A DNA stretch of 41,908 nucleotides from an uncultured Bacteroidales bacterium (GTDB taxonomy: Bacteria; Bacteroidota; Bacteroidia; Bacteroidales; UBA932): assembly GCA_944326225.1 (NCBI GenBank), contig CALVDI010000018.1:1-41908 (forward strand). The letters are read 5' to 3'. The notes beneath the pieces were generated by a model that made no database searches, was not told the origin of the DNA, and worked only from the letters and a program-made list of their open reading frames with translations. Shown in pieces: positions 7,260-18,326 of the stretch. The first letter of the stretch is position 1. Every line of letters starts with the position of its first letter. The position numbers were made by a program, and so were the translations under genes.

Positions 7260-9122
7260 ATGTTAAAACATTCGAACTTGTCGCGCATGACCTGTCTGTT
7301 CTGCGCATCGGCATTGCTTGTCGCATGCAGTAAACCGGAACGCGAGAAACCGGACGTCCCTGATGAGGACACTCCTCAGATTGTAATCGACGTGCAGGGA
7401 AATCTTAATGTGCCTTTGGAAGGCGGCCGGGTCACCATTCCTTATCATATTGTAAATCCGGTCGAGGGAGGAACATTGTCAGCCTCATCCAGTGAAAAAG
7501 GATGGATATCGGACTTTACTTATCAGTCGGATACGGCTGTGGTATGTAATGTGTCGGAGAATACTGAAACTGAAAGCAGAAGTACGGTTGTCACATTGGA
7601 GTACATATATTCTGAGGATTTGGACGCAGTACGTTCGCAGATCAATCTCATACAGGAGCCGGCAGTAGACTGGGACTACGATATGACTGCGACTGCTTTC
7701 CAAGGTCATTATTATGATACACGTTATGGCCATAACGGAGAGTACAATTATTATACTTGGCTGTCAGACAAGCCGTTTGATGAGAACGGTTCGGCTCAGC
7801 CAGGTGGAACATACTATCTGTTTGATATGTACGCAGGAGCCCCGGACGATCCTCTTAAGCCTCTTCCGCCAGCCGGTACATATCTTTTAGGGGAGGACGG
7901 TTCCACTGCAGAAATGACTTTCAGTAACAGTTATTCCAGGGTGACCGGCTATAATGATCTCGGAGAGGAGTCAATAAACGAGTATTTCTCTGAAGGAACT
8001 CTTGTCGTTGTTTATGAAAATGACTCTCTGAAGATGGAGGCACAGCTTACTGACCGTGCTGGAGCACTGCACCGTGTTGTGTATGCGCAGCCAGTTCCGG
8101 AATATCTTTTCGGAGACGGAGGTCTGGGAGAAGAGTATCTGACTATTGAGCGGGATATGAATGTAGTTCCTGTGTATGCGGGTGCAAGCTATTTTTCGGA
8201 TGAAAACGGAATAATGGAGGTGTACATGACATTCTCCGACATGAAAACAGATTCGGAAGGCGAATTTATAACCCCGGGCAGTGCGTTGAGGCTTGAAGGC
8301 GTATATATGCCGCTTGATGAAGACGGTAAGATTGCGGTAGGCACGTACAATCTGACCTCTGAATACGGAGATGCATTTACAATGTATGCCGGTGAGATGT
8401 ATGAACTGTTGGGATATCTCTTCCCTTATGGTTGTTATCTGGAGTATACGGATGAGGAAGGAGATGTCTATTATGGATTTGCAGTGGAAGGAACTATGGA
8501 TGTCAAGGAGTCAAACGGAATATATGACATAACATGTAATTTCAAGACACCTGAGGGGCACAGTGTGACATGTAGTTATTCCGGGGAACTGGAAGTGACC
8601 GGAGTTCCCGGTCCGCTTTCAACCTTGACTGAGGACTATACACTTGAGTTTGCGGAGACATCTGCTATCGGATACTATTATGGCGACATAATGGGAACGG
8701 GCGGTGGAAACTGGTATGTGAAAGTATCTCCGTCAGACGGTATGACCGGGGACGGCTTTATAACTTATCTTGTCGGAGAAGGATTGGATTTCGCAGCGGG
8801 AATCCCCAGCGGCACGTATAAGGCAGCGGCATCTGCTAATTATATTTACCCCAATGAATATCAAGTCGGATATATGTCCGGTTCCGGACTTGGAGGAACA
8901 ATGTATCTTGGCGGCTATACCGAAAGCGGAGTGACAAGTTATGCTCCTGCTACAAGTGGAGACCTGTATATCGAAAATCATGGAGACGGAACGTATACTT
9001 TTTCATTCTCTTTCCTAGACGACAAAGGCTTTACATGGGACGGAGAATGGACAGGACGCATAGACTTCTCCAATTCGGAATATTCTCCGGCAGGACCTGG
9101 GTATACTCCTTGCATCAGGTAG
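7260..9122 (+). CDS. BACON-domain surface lipoprotein with three tandem modules (copy 2)
   Basis: A 620-residue lipoprotein with an intact signal: MLKHSNLSRMTCLFCASALL and lipobox LVAC at about residue 23. A BACON domain follows (about 40-135, from IVIDVQGNLNVPLEGGRVTI to INLIQEP). Then three tandem modules as in the 2840-4664 protein: the first contains FQGHYYDTRYG, YYTWLSDKPFDENG and PPAGTYLLGEDGS, which line up with FLGAYYKDTYG, YDTWLSDEPW and PVLGTYTLGEEGR of copy 1; the last ends YIENHGDGTYTFSFSFLDDK. It lacks the long T tract that breaks copy 1. Function unknown, presumably glycan binding at the cell surface. It converges on the second Crp-like gene with 29 bp between them, where TCTGTT (9123-9128) and AACAGA (9141-9146) form a weak stem. 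Confidence 0.82.
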   Translation: MLKHSNLSRMTCLFCASALLVACSKPEREKPDVPDEDTPQIVIDVQGNLNVPLEGGRVTIPYHIVNPVEGGTLSASSSEKGWISDFTYQSDTAVVCNVSENTETESRSTVVTLEYIYSEDLDAVRSQINLIQEPAVDWDYDMTATAFQGHYYDTRYGHNGEYNYYTWLSDKPFDENGSAQPGGTYYLFDMYAGAPDDPLKPLPPAGTYLLGEDGSTAEMTFSNSYSRVTGYNDLGEESINEYFSEGTLVVVYENDSLKMEAQLTDRAGALHRVVYAQPVPEYLFGDGGLGEEYLTIERDMNVVPVYAGASYFSDENGIMEVYMTFSDMKTDSEGEFITPGSALRLEGVYMPLDEDGKIAVGTYNLTSEYGDAFTMYAGEMYELLGYLFPYGCYLEYTDEEGDVYYGFAVEGTMDVKESNGIYDITCNFKTPEGHSVTCSYSGELEVTGVPGPLSTLTEDYTLEFAETSAIGYYYGDIMGTGGGNWYVKVSPSDGMTGDGFITYLVGEGLDFAAGIPSGTYKAAASANYIYPNEYQVGYMSGSGLGGTMYLGGYTESGVTSYAPATSGDLYIENHGDGTYTFSFSFLDDKGFTWDGEWTGRIDFSNSEYSPAGPGYTPCIR

Positions 9123-9151
9123 TCTGTTGCGGGATGACAAAACAGAATAAG

Positions 9152-9733
9152 TTATTTGAACAGAATCTTTTTTCGGATTTTATAGAACCACGAGGGGGTA
9201 ACTCCCAAGTATGAAGCGAGCCTGTTGGCAGATACGGCATTGACGATGTCAGGTCTTATCGCCAACAGGTTCTTGTATCTTTCCTCTGCCTGACCGCTGA
9301 TGTTGGTAATTTTATGTTCTGAATAGTAAAACTGGCCGAGAGCGATGTTGAACATCCATTTCGCAAAGTCGTGGGACTCGTCCAAAAGACTGTTCAGTTT
9401 GTCTTGCGGAATCTTCAGCACTGTGGTGTTGATTTTACAGTTCTCTATCTGCATTACAGCAGGTTTGTGCAGGTACATGCAGTGCGGCGAACATAGGATA
9501 GTCTCGGAGGAGGCCATCCCGAAAGTCACTTCTTTGTCTCCGTCAAAATACAGTATTTGCAGCAGTCCTTCCTTGACAATATACAAGCTCGGGTCTATGT
9601 CTCCATAACCAATCAGTACCTGATTGGGCTTCAGGTGTATCTCTTCTGCGCACTCAAAAAACTTCAGCATTGTCTCATCGGAAGGTACATACGTGCTCAT
9701 GTGCTGAATAGTTTTTATAAAGGTTATGTCCAT
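9152..9733 (-). CDS. Small Crp/Fnr-type regulator (copy 2)
   Basis: A 193-residue cytoplasmic regulator, a paralogue of the protein at 2164-2751. Shared landmarks: GYGDIDPSLYIVKEGLLQIL (beta-roll), ILCSPHCMYLHKPAVMQIEN at the ligand-cassette position, AEERYKNLLAIRPDIVNAVS and the helix-turn-helix SANRLASYLGVTPSWFYKIR. As in copy 1 the cAMP-binding Glu and Arg are absent, and a C-S-x-H ... K-P-x-V-M-Q-I-E-x-C pattern is kept in both. ATG at 9733 is used; ATG at 9700 is an alternative that trims 11 residues. It converges on the BACON lipoprotein at 7260, whereas copy 1 diverges from its lipoprotein. It probably controls surface lipoprotein expression, by inference from this repeated pairing. 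Confidence 0.87.
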   Translation of the reverse strand: MDITFIKTIQHMSTYVPSDETMLKFFECAEEIHLKPNQVLIGYGDIDPSLYIVKEGLLQILYFDGDKEVTFGMASSETILCSPHCMYLHKPAVMQIENCKINTTVLKIPQDKLNSLLDESHDFAKWMFNIALGQFYYSEHKITNISGQAEERYKNLLAIRPDIVNAVSANRLASYLGVTPSWFYKIRKKILFK

Positions 9734-9804
9734 GGCGGAGTATTATCTGAATGTGAAAAAACTTGTTTATACTCAAGATTAATCAAAAAATGTGCCGATG
9801 TCGT

Positions 9805-9855
9805 TCACTGTTCGATGACTATTACAATGCCATTATGGGCGGTACCAGAAAATAA
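9805..9855 (+). pseudogene. Remnant of the 3' part of a DUF4988-like lipoprotein gene
   Basis: In frame, this reads SLFDDYYNAIMGGTRK and then TAA. LFDDYYNAIMG matches LFDEYYNAIMG near the end of the 734-residue lipoprotein (bases about 6928-6960): 29 of 33 bases agree and three of the four changes fall in third positions. No start codon or export signal precedes it, the upstream bases are promoter-proximal sequence of the Crp-like gene, and the final about 50 residues of the parent are missing. It is followed by a terminator. A chance match is possible but unlikely at this length. Confidence 0.6.
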
Positions 9856-9879
9856 TGCGTATTTTTAATGTGTGAGAAG

Positions 9880-9909
9880 AAGGGCGGTGCGCGGCATCAC
9901 CCTTTTTTT
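9880..9909 (+). terminator. Rho-independent terminator
   Basis: AAGGGCGGTG / CATCACCCTT imperfect stem around CGCGG, then a run of seven Ts (9903-9909). It follows the lipoprotein remnant by 24 bp, so it may be the relic terminator of the lost gene. Confidence 0.72.
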
Positions 9910-9910
9910 G

Positions 9911-9940
9911 TTGAAAATTCAAAACTGTTTCTTATCTTTG
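9911..9940 (+). promoter_or_regulatory. Promoter of the sdhC-type gene
   Basis: TTG at 9911-9913 (with an overlapping TTTG at 9907-9910), a 19 bp spacer, and a perfect -7 box TATCTTTG at 9933-9940. Expected start near 9947, about 22 bp before the ATG. The -33 element abuts the T run of the preceding terminator. Confidence 0.78.
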
Positions 9941-9968
9941 CCCCGGAAAACAAAAACAACACGACGCA

Positions 9969-10640
9969 ATGGCTAATATTTTTACTTCTTCAATCGGGAA
10001 GAAATTTATAATGAGTGTAACGGGATTGTTCCTGATAATCTTCCTTCTCCTGCATGCGACTATCAACGGTCTTTCCCTGATAAGCGGTGATGCTTTCAGG
10101 GCCGGGTGTGACTTCATGTCCTTGCCAATAGTTACTGTGATGGTCCCTATTCTGGCAGCGGGATTCATTATCCACATCATTTATGCCATATATCTGTCCT
10201 GGACCAACTACAAGGCCCGCGGCAATGACCGCTACAAGGTGGCCAACAAGAGCCAGGCTGATAACTGGGCGGCCAAGAACATGCTGGTGCTGGGTATTGT
10301 AGTACTCGGAATACTGGCATTCCATCTGACTCATTTCTGGGCGGATATGCAGTTACAGCAGTTCCAGGGCGTGGCTCACGAGGATCTGGCGGATCCCTAT
10401 CAGCTGCTGCTTGACACATTCAAATGCGGCTGGGTGACTGCAATCTATGTAGTATGGTTCGTGGCTCTGTGGATGCACCTGACCCACGGTTTCTGGAGCG
10501 CATTCCATACTCTTGGCTGGAACAACAATATCTGGATCGGCCGCCTGAAGGTGATTTCCTACATCGTGGCTACCATCATCTGCCTGGTGTTCGTGGCAGT
10601 GGCAGTAGTGTCATGTCTTAAAGGCAATGGGATGATGTAA
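9969..10640 (+). CDS. sdhC: Succinate dehydrogenase/fumarate reductase cytochrome b (b558 type)
   Basis: A 223-residue inner-membrane diheme anchor that passes electrons between menaquinone and the SdhA/SdhB (or FrdA/FrdB) catalytic subunits. The start MANIFTSSIGKKFIMSVTGL is typical, and five hydrophobic segments are visible at about residues 13-36, 55-76, 101-125, 150-172 and 195-215. Candidate heme-ligand histidines are in LLHATINGL, HLTHFWADM, LWMHLTHGFW and AFHTLGW. Length matches the family. What is unusual is the context: sdhA and sdhB normally follow directly, but here a terminator (10674-10708) and a beta-galactosidase gene do. Either the complex genes are split across the genome or this is an extra copy. 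Confidence 0.9.
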   Translation: MANIFTSSIGKKFIMSVTGLFLIIFLLLHATINGLSLISGDAFRAGCDFMSLPIVTVMVPILAAGFIIHIIYAIYLSWTNYKARGNDRYKVANKSQADNWAAKNMLVLGIVVLGILAFHLTHFWADMQLQQFQGVAHEDLADPYQLLLDTFKCGWVTAIYVVWFVALWMHLTHGFWSAFHTLGWNNNIWIGRLKVISYIVATIICLVFVAVAVVSCLKGNGMM

Positions 10641-10673
10641 TTGAAACAATGTTATAGTAACTGCATAGTATAT

Positions 10674-10708
10674 GGCTGTGGTTGAAGCATTTCGACACAG
10701 CCTTTTTT
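10674..10708 (+). terminator. Rho-independent terminator after sdhC
   Basis: GGCTGTG (10674-10680) pairs with CACAGCC (10696-10702) around a 15 nt loop, followed by six Ts (10703-10708). It lies in the 82 bp between sdhC and the beta-galactosidase gene. No convincing promoter is seen between it and the ATG at 10723. Confidence 0.85.
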
Positions 10709-10710
10709 AA

Positions 10711-14163
<3,453 letters not shown>

Positions 14164-14169
14164 AGGATT

Positions 14170-14646
14170 ATGAAGAAAAATGACAGTATAAAGAAGACCA
14201 ATGCCGCCCGTATGCTGGACCAGGCCGGCATAGCATACGAACTGATACCCTACGAGGTGGATGAAGAGCACCTCTCCGCAGATGCTGTGGCCGCAAAGCT
14301 CGGAGAGGATATCGCCTGTGTCTACAAGACCATCGTTCTGCACGGTGACCGCAACGGCCACTTTGTCTGCGTGGTCCGCGGCGACAGCGAGATCGACCTC
14401 AAGGAAGCCGCCCGCGTCTCCGGCAACAAGCGCGCCGAACTGATTCATGTCAAGGAACTCCTTCCCCTGACCGGTTACATCCGTGGCGGCTGCTCTCCCG
14501 TAGGCATGAAGAAACCATTTCCCACCTACTACCAGGCCTCTATCACCGATCATCCTTACGTCTATGTCAGCGCCGGTATGCGCGGCCTCCAGCTCAAGAT
14601 TGCTCCTGCTGATCTAATTGCCTTCACTCACGGCCAGCTTTTCTGA
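14170..14646 (+). CDS. ybaK: Cys-tRNA(Pro)/YbaK-type aminoacyl-tRNA deacylase
   Basis: A 158-residue cytoplasmic trans-editing enzyme that hydrolyses mischarged Cys-tRNA(Pro). The whole length matches the YbaK/EbsC family: KKTNAARMLDQAGIAYELIP at the start, VAAKLGEDIACVYKTIVL with the conserved Lys of the active-site pocket, VCVVRGDSEIDLKEAARVSG, GYIRGGCSPVGMKK (the substrate loop Gly-Gly-x-S/C-P) and YVSAGMRGLQLKIAPADLI at the end. It starts 6 bp after the beta-galactosidase stop, so it is likely cotranscribed, a link of convenience rather than pathway. Length is normal for the family. Confidence 0.93.
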   Translation: MKKNDSIKKTNAARMLDQAGIAYELIPYEVDEEHLSADAVAAKLGEDIACVYKTIVLHGDRNGHFVCVVRGDSEIDLKEAARVSGNKRAELIHVKELLPLTGYIRGGCSPVGMKKPFPTYYQASITDHPYVYVSAGMRGLQLKIAPADLIAFTHGQLF

Positions 14647-14685
14647 CCGCATCACCACCCTGACACACCTCCTCAACTCTTGCGA

Positions 14686-15096
14686 ATGACACTCACAGCA
14701 AACACATCGCTCATCTCCCATATCGGCAGCACCGTCCTGCTGACATTGTTCCTCATACTGATTCTGGGCATTGCGGTCTGCGCCATACTCTCATTCGTCC
14801 CCAGACGCCCGTATCTGGACCGTGCCTCCGGCATGATTGTCCAGCCCTTCCTGATTCTCTCCTCCCCACTGCACTTTCCCCTGAACCGAATTCAGATCAA
14901 GGACATGCCCGAAGGCCTCATGGAGCACCTCTCGGTCATCAACCACGGATGCCTGAACATCTTCGGCATCTACTCCGGCACCTTCCGCAGCACCCGCGAC
15001 AAGGCCCCGGTCTACATCTACCTCCGCAACCGCAGGCACGGCCTCGTCTACTTCGAGTACGACGGACGCCGCTATGTCCTCAATCCCTGGAAATAA
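14686..15096 (+). CDS. Small membrane protein with a PH-like domain
   Basis: A 136-residue protein. ATG at 14686 is preferred over an in-frame TTG at 14680. One strong transmembrane helix near the N-terminus (STVLLTLFLILILGIAVCAI, about residues 15-34) is followed by a cytoplasmic or periplasmic beta domain. The pattern RIQIKDMPEGLMEHL, then FGIYSGTFRS, VYIYLRNRRHGLVYF and GRRYVLNPW resembles the bacterial PH-like domains seen in many Bacteroidota membrane proteins. Function unknown. It follows ybaK by 39 bp on the same strand and is the last gene before a 480 bp gap. Confidence 0.7.
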   Translation: MTLTANTSLISHIGSTVLLTLFLILILGIAVCAILSFVPRRPYLDRASGMIVQPFLILSSPLHFPLNRIQIKDMPEGLMEHLSVINHGCLNIFGIYSGTFRSTRDKAPVYIYLRNRRHGLVYFEYDGRRYVLNPWK

Positions 15097-15576
15097 ACGC
15101 CATATTGCCCGAGCCTCATTCAATCACATTCTGTCTGTATTTCGCATATTCACTTAAAAGCATGACCTTCAGAACATTGCCTCAAGATGCTCCCCAACAG
15201 ATTAGCGGTACCTTCGACGTGTCTGTTTCAGCCCTTTTCCGATAACAAACTAATTTCCCACACATTACGTCTGCCTCCGTTGTACAGACTGATGGTGATT
15301 ATTTCTTTCGACAGTCCCCAGACGACATGTAATGCCGCTTCCGCATTTTTGCCTCACTCAGTCTGTTGTGAACAAAAACCAGCAACTTTATGGTTTCATG
15401 CTATTTACAACAATGATACCTATACAGACACTTCGGCGCAAAAATACCCCTGATGCCGTTTACGTCCGGCCGACATCTTCAATCATTTCACTCCTTCGGA
15501 AGGAGTGGGGAAAACGTGCTGTTCGGTGACTCCTGCGGAAGGAGTAGGATGGGTGGAAAGGAGGCACAGAGAGAGC
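15097..15576. other. Intergenic gap between convergent genes
   Basis: No convincing gene. The open frames here are short, lack start signals and have low-complexity translations. The only structure seen is the pair of hairpins at 15489-15545 near the end of the sulfatase operon. No T-tailed terminator was found for either strand. Confidence 0.6.
15489..15545. repeat. Two similar palindromes downstream of the sulfatase
   Basis: CACTCCTT-CGG-AAGGAGTG (15489-15507) and ACTCCT-GCGGA-AGGAGT (15529-15545) are two versions of ACTCCTnCGGAAGGAGT, 40 bp apart. On the minus strand they follow the sulfatase stop, so they could stabilise or end that transcript; neither has a T tail. Confidence 0.6.
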
Positions 15577-17172
15577 TTATGGGAGAAGGTGGACGGAAAG
15601 CGGCCGGCCCGCGGAATCCACGGGATAGCGGGCGCCCTCACGCTCCAGCTGCGCGGCCATGTGCTCCAGCAGCGAGGCGGTCACGTCCGGATAGCGGGCA
15701 CTGACATCCTCGGTCTCGCAGGGGTCGGAGGCTAGGTCATACAGGACACAATGCGCGGCAGAAGGCTTCTCCGGCGACCAGTAGTAAATCAGCTTCCAGT
15801 CGTCCTCGCGGTAGGCGGTGAAATATTTTCCGCGGTGGTCATGGGGGAAATGCATAAGGAAGGTATCGGGATGGCGTCTGTCCTCCCCGCGCACGATGAT
15901 CCGGCTGAGGTCGTGGCCGTCCACAGGATGGGTCTCCGGCACCCGGGCTCCGACAAGGGCGGCTATAGTCGGGTAAATGTCCATGATGGTCCCCATCTGC
16001 GTACGGATTTCGCCCTGAGGAATCGGGAGCAGGCGCTGTGCACCAGAAGTATTACGGGCCAACTGTCCACGGCGGACGGAACGGTCACCTCCAGGAGCAG
16101 CCCACGCAACTATGAACGGCACGCGGATACCCCCCTCGAACTCCGTGCCCTTCTTGCCCCGCAGCGGTGCCGAGGAGCCGTAACCCCGCTCCTCGCCTAT
16201 GGGTGCGTCGGAGCCATTGTCCCCGAGGAAAAATATCAGGGTGTTCTCCGCCACTCCCTTCTCTTCCAGGAAGTCCATGATCTCCCCGAGGGAGCGGTCC
16301 ATCCCCTCTATGAGGGTGGCGAATTTCTTCGCAGATACGCTGTACGATGTGTCGGCGTCATAATTCTGCATATAGCGGGGGTCCGACATGAAGGGGGCAT
16401 GCACGGCATAGTGCGCCATGTTGAGGTAGAACGGCACGCCATCCTCTATGGCGCGGGACATCTCTTCCTCTGCCCTGAGAGTCAGCGCGTCGGTCAGGAA
16501 GACGTCGTCCTCGAAGAATTCCTCCAGGCCGGGGACTGCCCGCGAGCGTGTACCTCCGTAGAGGCCATACCCGTCCCGACCGTAGTAGCTGCCGGGCTCA
16601 CCTATCGAACAGCCGGCCACATTGACATCAAAGCCAAGAGCCAGAGGGTCCTCGCCCTGACTTCCGAAGGGTCCGAAATGGGCCTTGCCCACGTGCATCG
16701 TGCGGTAGCCCGCATCAGAGAGCAGGCGCGGCAAAGTATAGTCGGCACTGTCCAGGCCCTGCCAGTTCCAGTCGGGCGGACCGTAGGTATTGCGGTTGTT
16801 GGACTCGGAGTATATCCAGTTGGTGACTCCGTGACGGGTGGCGTTCTGGCCGGTGAGCAGGCTGGTGCGGGACGGTGAGCTGACGCTCTGGGCATAGAAC
16901 TGGGAGAAGCGTACACCCTGATCGGCTAACCGCTGCATATTCGGCGTGCGGTACCAGCGGTTGAGCGGATGCTCCACAGGCTACCCCTCCGGGTCGGTCA
17001 GAAAGGGCACCGAAGTATCCATCACACCCATGTCATCTACCAGGAAAACTATAATGTTGGGCCGCTGCTCACCGGCCCTGTACGGGCCGCCGCATGAGAC
17101 CAGTGCCATTGCCGCAGCAGACACAGCAACAGCCTGTACAACTTCATTCCTACCTGTTCCGGTTTTTCTCAT
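15577..17172 (-). pseudogene. Serine-type S1 sulfatase interrupted by an in-frame TAG
   Basis: The frame encodes an exported sulfatase of about 531 residues that would remove sulfate esters from glycans. It starts at 17172 with a lipoprotein-like signal (MRKTGTGRNEVVQAVAVSAA, lipobox VSC), continues through the metal-binding NIIVFLVDDMG and DTSVPFLTDPEG, and then meets TAG at 16983-16981. The same frame resumes at once with PVEHPLNRWYRTPNMQRLAD and runs to 15577. The formylglycine site is SVSSPSRTSLLTG (serine type, codon about 98), followed by TMHVGKAHFG, LGDNGSDAP and RGKKGTEFEGGIRVPF. One base change (for example from AAG or CAG) explains the stop, and other genes here end in TAG, so it is a true stop codon. 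A GTG at 16977 could restart translation but without the signal and metal ligands. Last gene of a four-gene operon. Confidence 0.85.
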
Positions 17173-17173
17173 A

Positions 17174-17905
17174 CTAACGTATCGATGTAAGGACCGTAGT
17201 CCCCGTGAGTTTTTTCTTGTCAAAGGTCTGCTGCCTGACCAGGCCGATGCCGCGGGCGTACCACGTCACCTGACGGGTCTTTTCATTGACCATCATGGCC
17301 TTGGCAGTCATCGTCTCCTCCACCACGTAGCAGTCGAATGTCCCCGCAGGAGTGGTTACGGACTCCCGGCCGATGACTTTCCGGTCCCTGCAGCCCATCT
17401 TCGAGGTGATGAACATGACTTTTATCTCTATTTCGTAATCAGGCAGTTCCATGCCCACAGACAGCTCCGCCGGTATCCCCCGGCATTCACCGGTGACAGT
17501 GGTCCTGTCCAGAATCTCATTCATGGCTGCCTGGCTCTCCGCGTCCTCGCCGCCCATTGCGTCCAGTGACTGCTCCATACCCATCTGCATGGCCTCTTCC
17601 ATGAGGGCGGCCATATCCATTATCACCTCACCACGGTCAAATTTCATCAGGACTTTAGAGCGGAAACGGCTGCTGTCTCCCTGATTGATGATGGTGGAGA
17701 CCACTGTCGCCTGTCCCTCCTCGAAGTCTCCGGTCATCACGGCCAGCGAGTCGGCATTGACAGATATCAGATTGCCGTCCGCATCCAGGTTCTCGTAAAC
17801 GAGCACACGGCCCGGCTTCGAGGAGAAAAACGGTTCAGGGTTCTGCCCGAGGGCCATCACGGACATCAACACAAGGCTCAGGGCCAGAGTAAAGGTTCTT
17901 TTCAT
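17174..17905 (-). CDS. Exported DUF3108/TapB-like protein
   Basis: A 243-residue secreted protein with a signal peptide (MKRTFTLALSLVLMSVMALG, likely cut after ALG/Q). The body is a beta-rich fold; the C-terminal part VTTPAGTFDCYVVEETMTAK, then TWYARGIGLVRQQTFD, matches the pattern TPAGxFxC ... WYApGVGxV seen in DUF3108/TapB-like periplasmic proteins. The middle is Met-rich (MAALMEEAMQMGMEQSLDAM, about residues 97-116). Function unknown. It ends one base before the sulfatase ATG and follows the 127-residue gene by 32 bp, inside the same operon. Confidence 0.72.
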   Translation of the reverse strand: MKRTFTLALSLVLMSVMALGQNPEPFFSSKPGRVLVYENLDADGNLISVNADSLAVMTGDFEEGQATVVSTIINQGDSSRFRSKVLMKFDRGEVIMDMAALMEEAMQMGMEQSLDAMGGEDAESQAAMNEILDRTTVTGECRGIPAELSVGMELPDYEIEIKVMFITSKMGCRDRKVIGRESVTTPAGTFDCYVVEETMTAKAMMVNEKTRQVTWYARGIGLVRQQTFDKKKLTGTTVLTSIR

Positions 17906-17937
17906 ACTATGTGCGTTTTATGTTATTGACAACGGAA

Positions 17938-18321
17938 TCACTCTTTTGCGGCGGACAGGCTTATCCACAGGTCTATCTTGGGGAAACGTCCGAGGAAATG
18001 CTCCAGATAGCTGCGGATATGGCCCTCGTCGGTAAACTGCATCATATTCGTCAGTTCGGAAAGCTCGATGCCCGCAGCCTCACAGGCAGCTTCCTGGGAA
18101 GAGGTGACGTAGTAGTATGTCGAGTCGGAGCCGTCGGGATAGTCCACACTGATGCTCACAAACAGGTTGCCGCTGCCGGCCGGGGAAGACAGGTCGGTAA
18201 TCACCGTCTCCCTGTCCAGAGGCTCAAGCCCGCCTCCGCCAAGGAGAATCTGCGCATCGGCAGCCGCCGCGGACATTGTCAGGACCGCCGTTATGATAAT
18301 AATTCTGAAGGTGTGCTTCAT
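17938..18321 (-). CDS. Small exported protein of unknown function
   Basis: A 127-residue protein with a clear signal peptide (MKHTFRIIIITAVLTMSAAA, predicted cut near ADA/Q). The mature part contains a Gly patch (ILLGGGGLEPL), a beta region (GNLFVSISVDYPDGSDSTYY) and a helical end. No family recognised. ATG at 18321 is used; the in-frame TTG at 18330 would overlap the upstream gene. It begins 5 bp after the BF3164-like gene, in the same operon. Confidence 0.68.
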   Translation of the reverse strand: MKHTFRIIIITAVLTMSAAAADAQILLGGGGLEPLDRETVITDLSSPAGSGNLFVSISVDYPDGSDSTYYYVTSSQEAACEAAGIELSELTNMMQFTDEGHIRSYLEHFLGRFPKIDLWISLSAAKE

Positions 18322-18326
18322 ATCTG

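Noticed and set aside
15751-16878. Plus-strand open frame of 375 codons opposite the sulfatase
   Set aside because: The sulfatase motifs are on the minus strand in order; the plus translation is Val/Arg/Gly-rich and has no signal or family motif.
16981-16983. TAG read as a recoded sense codon in this genome
   Set aside because: Several intact genes here (for example those ending at 1130, 4664 and 38549) use TAG as the natural stop.
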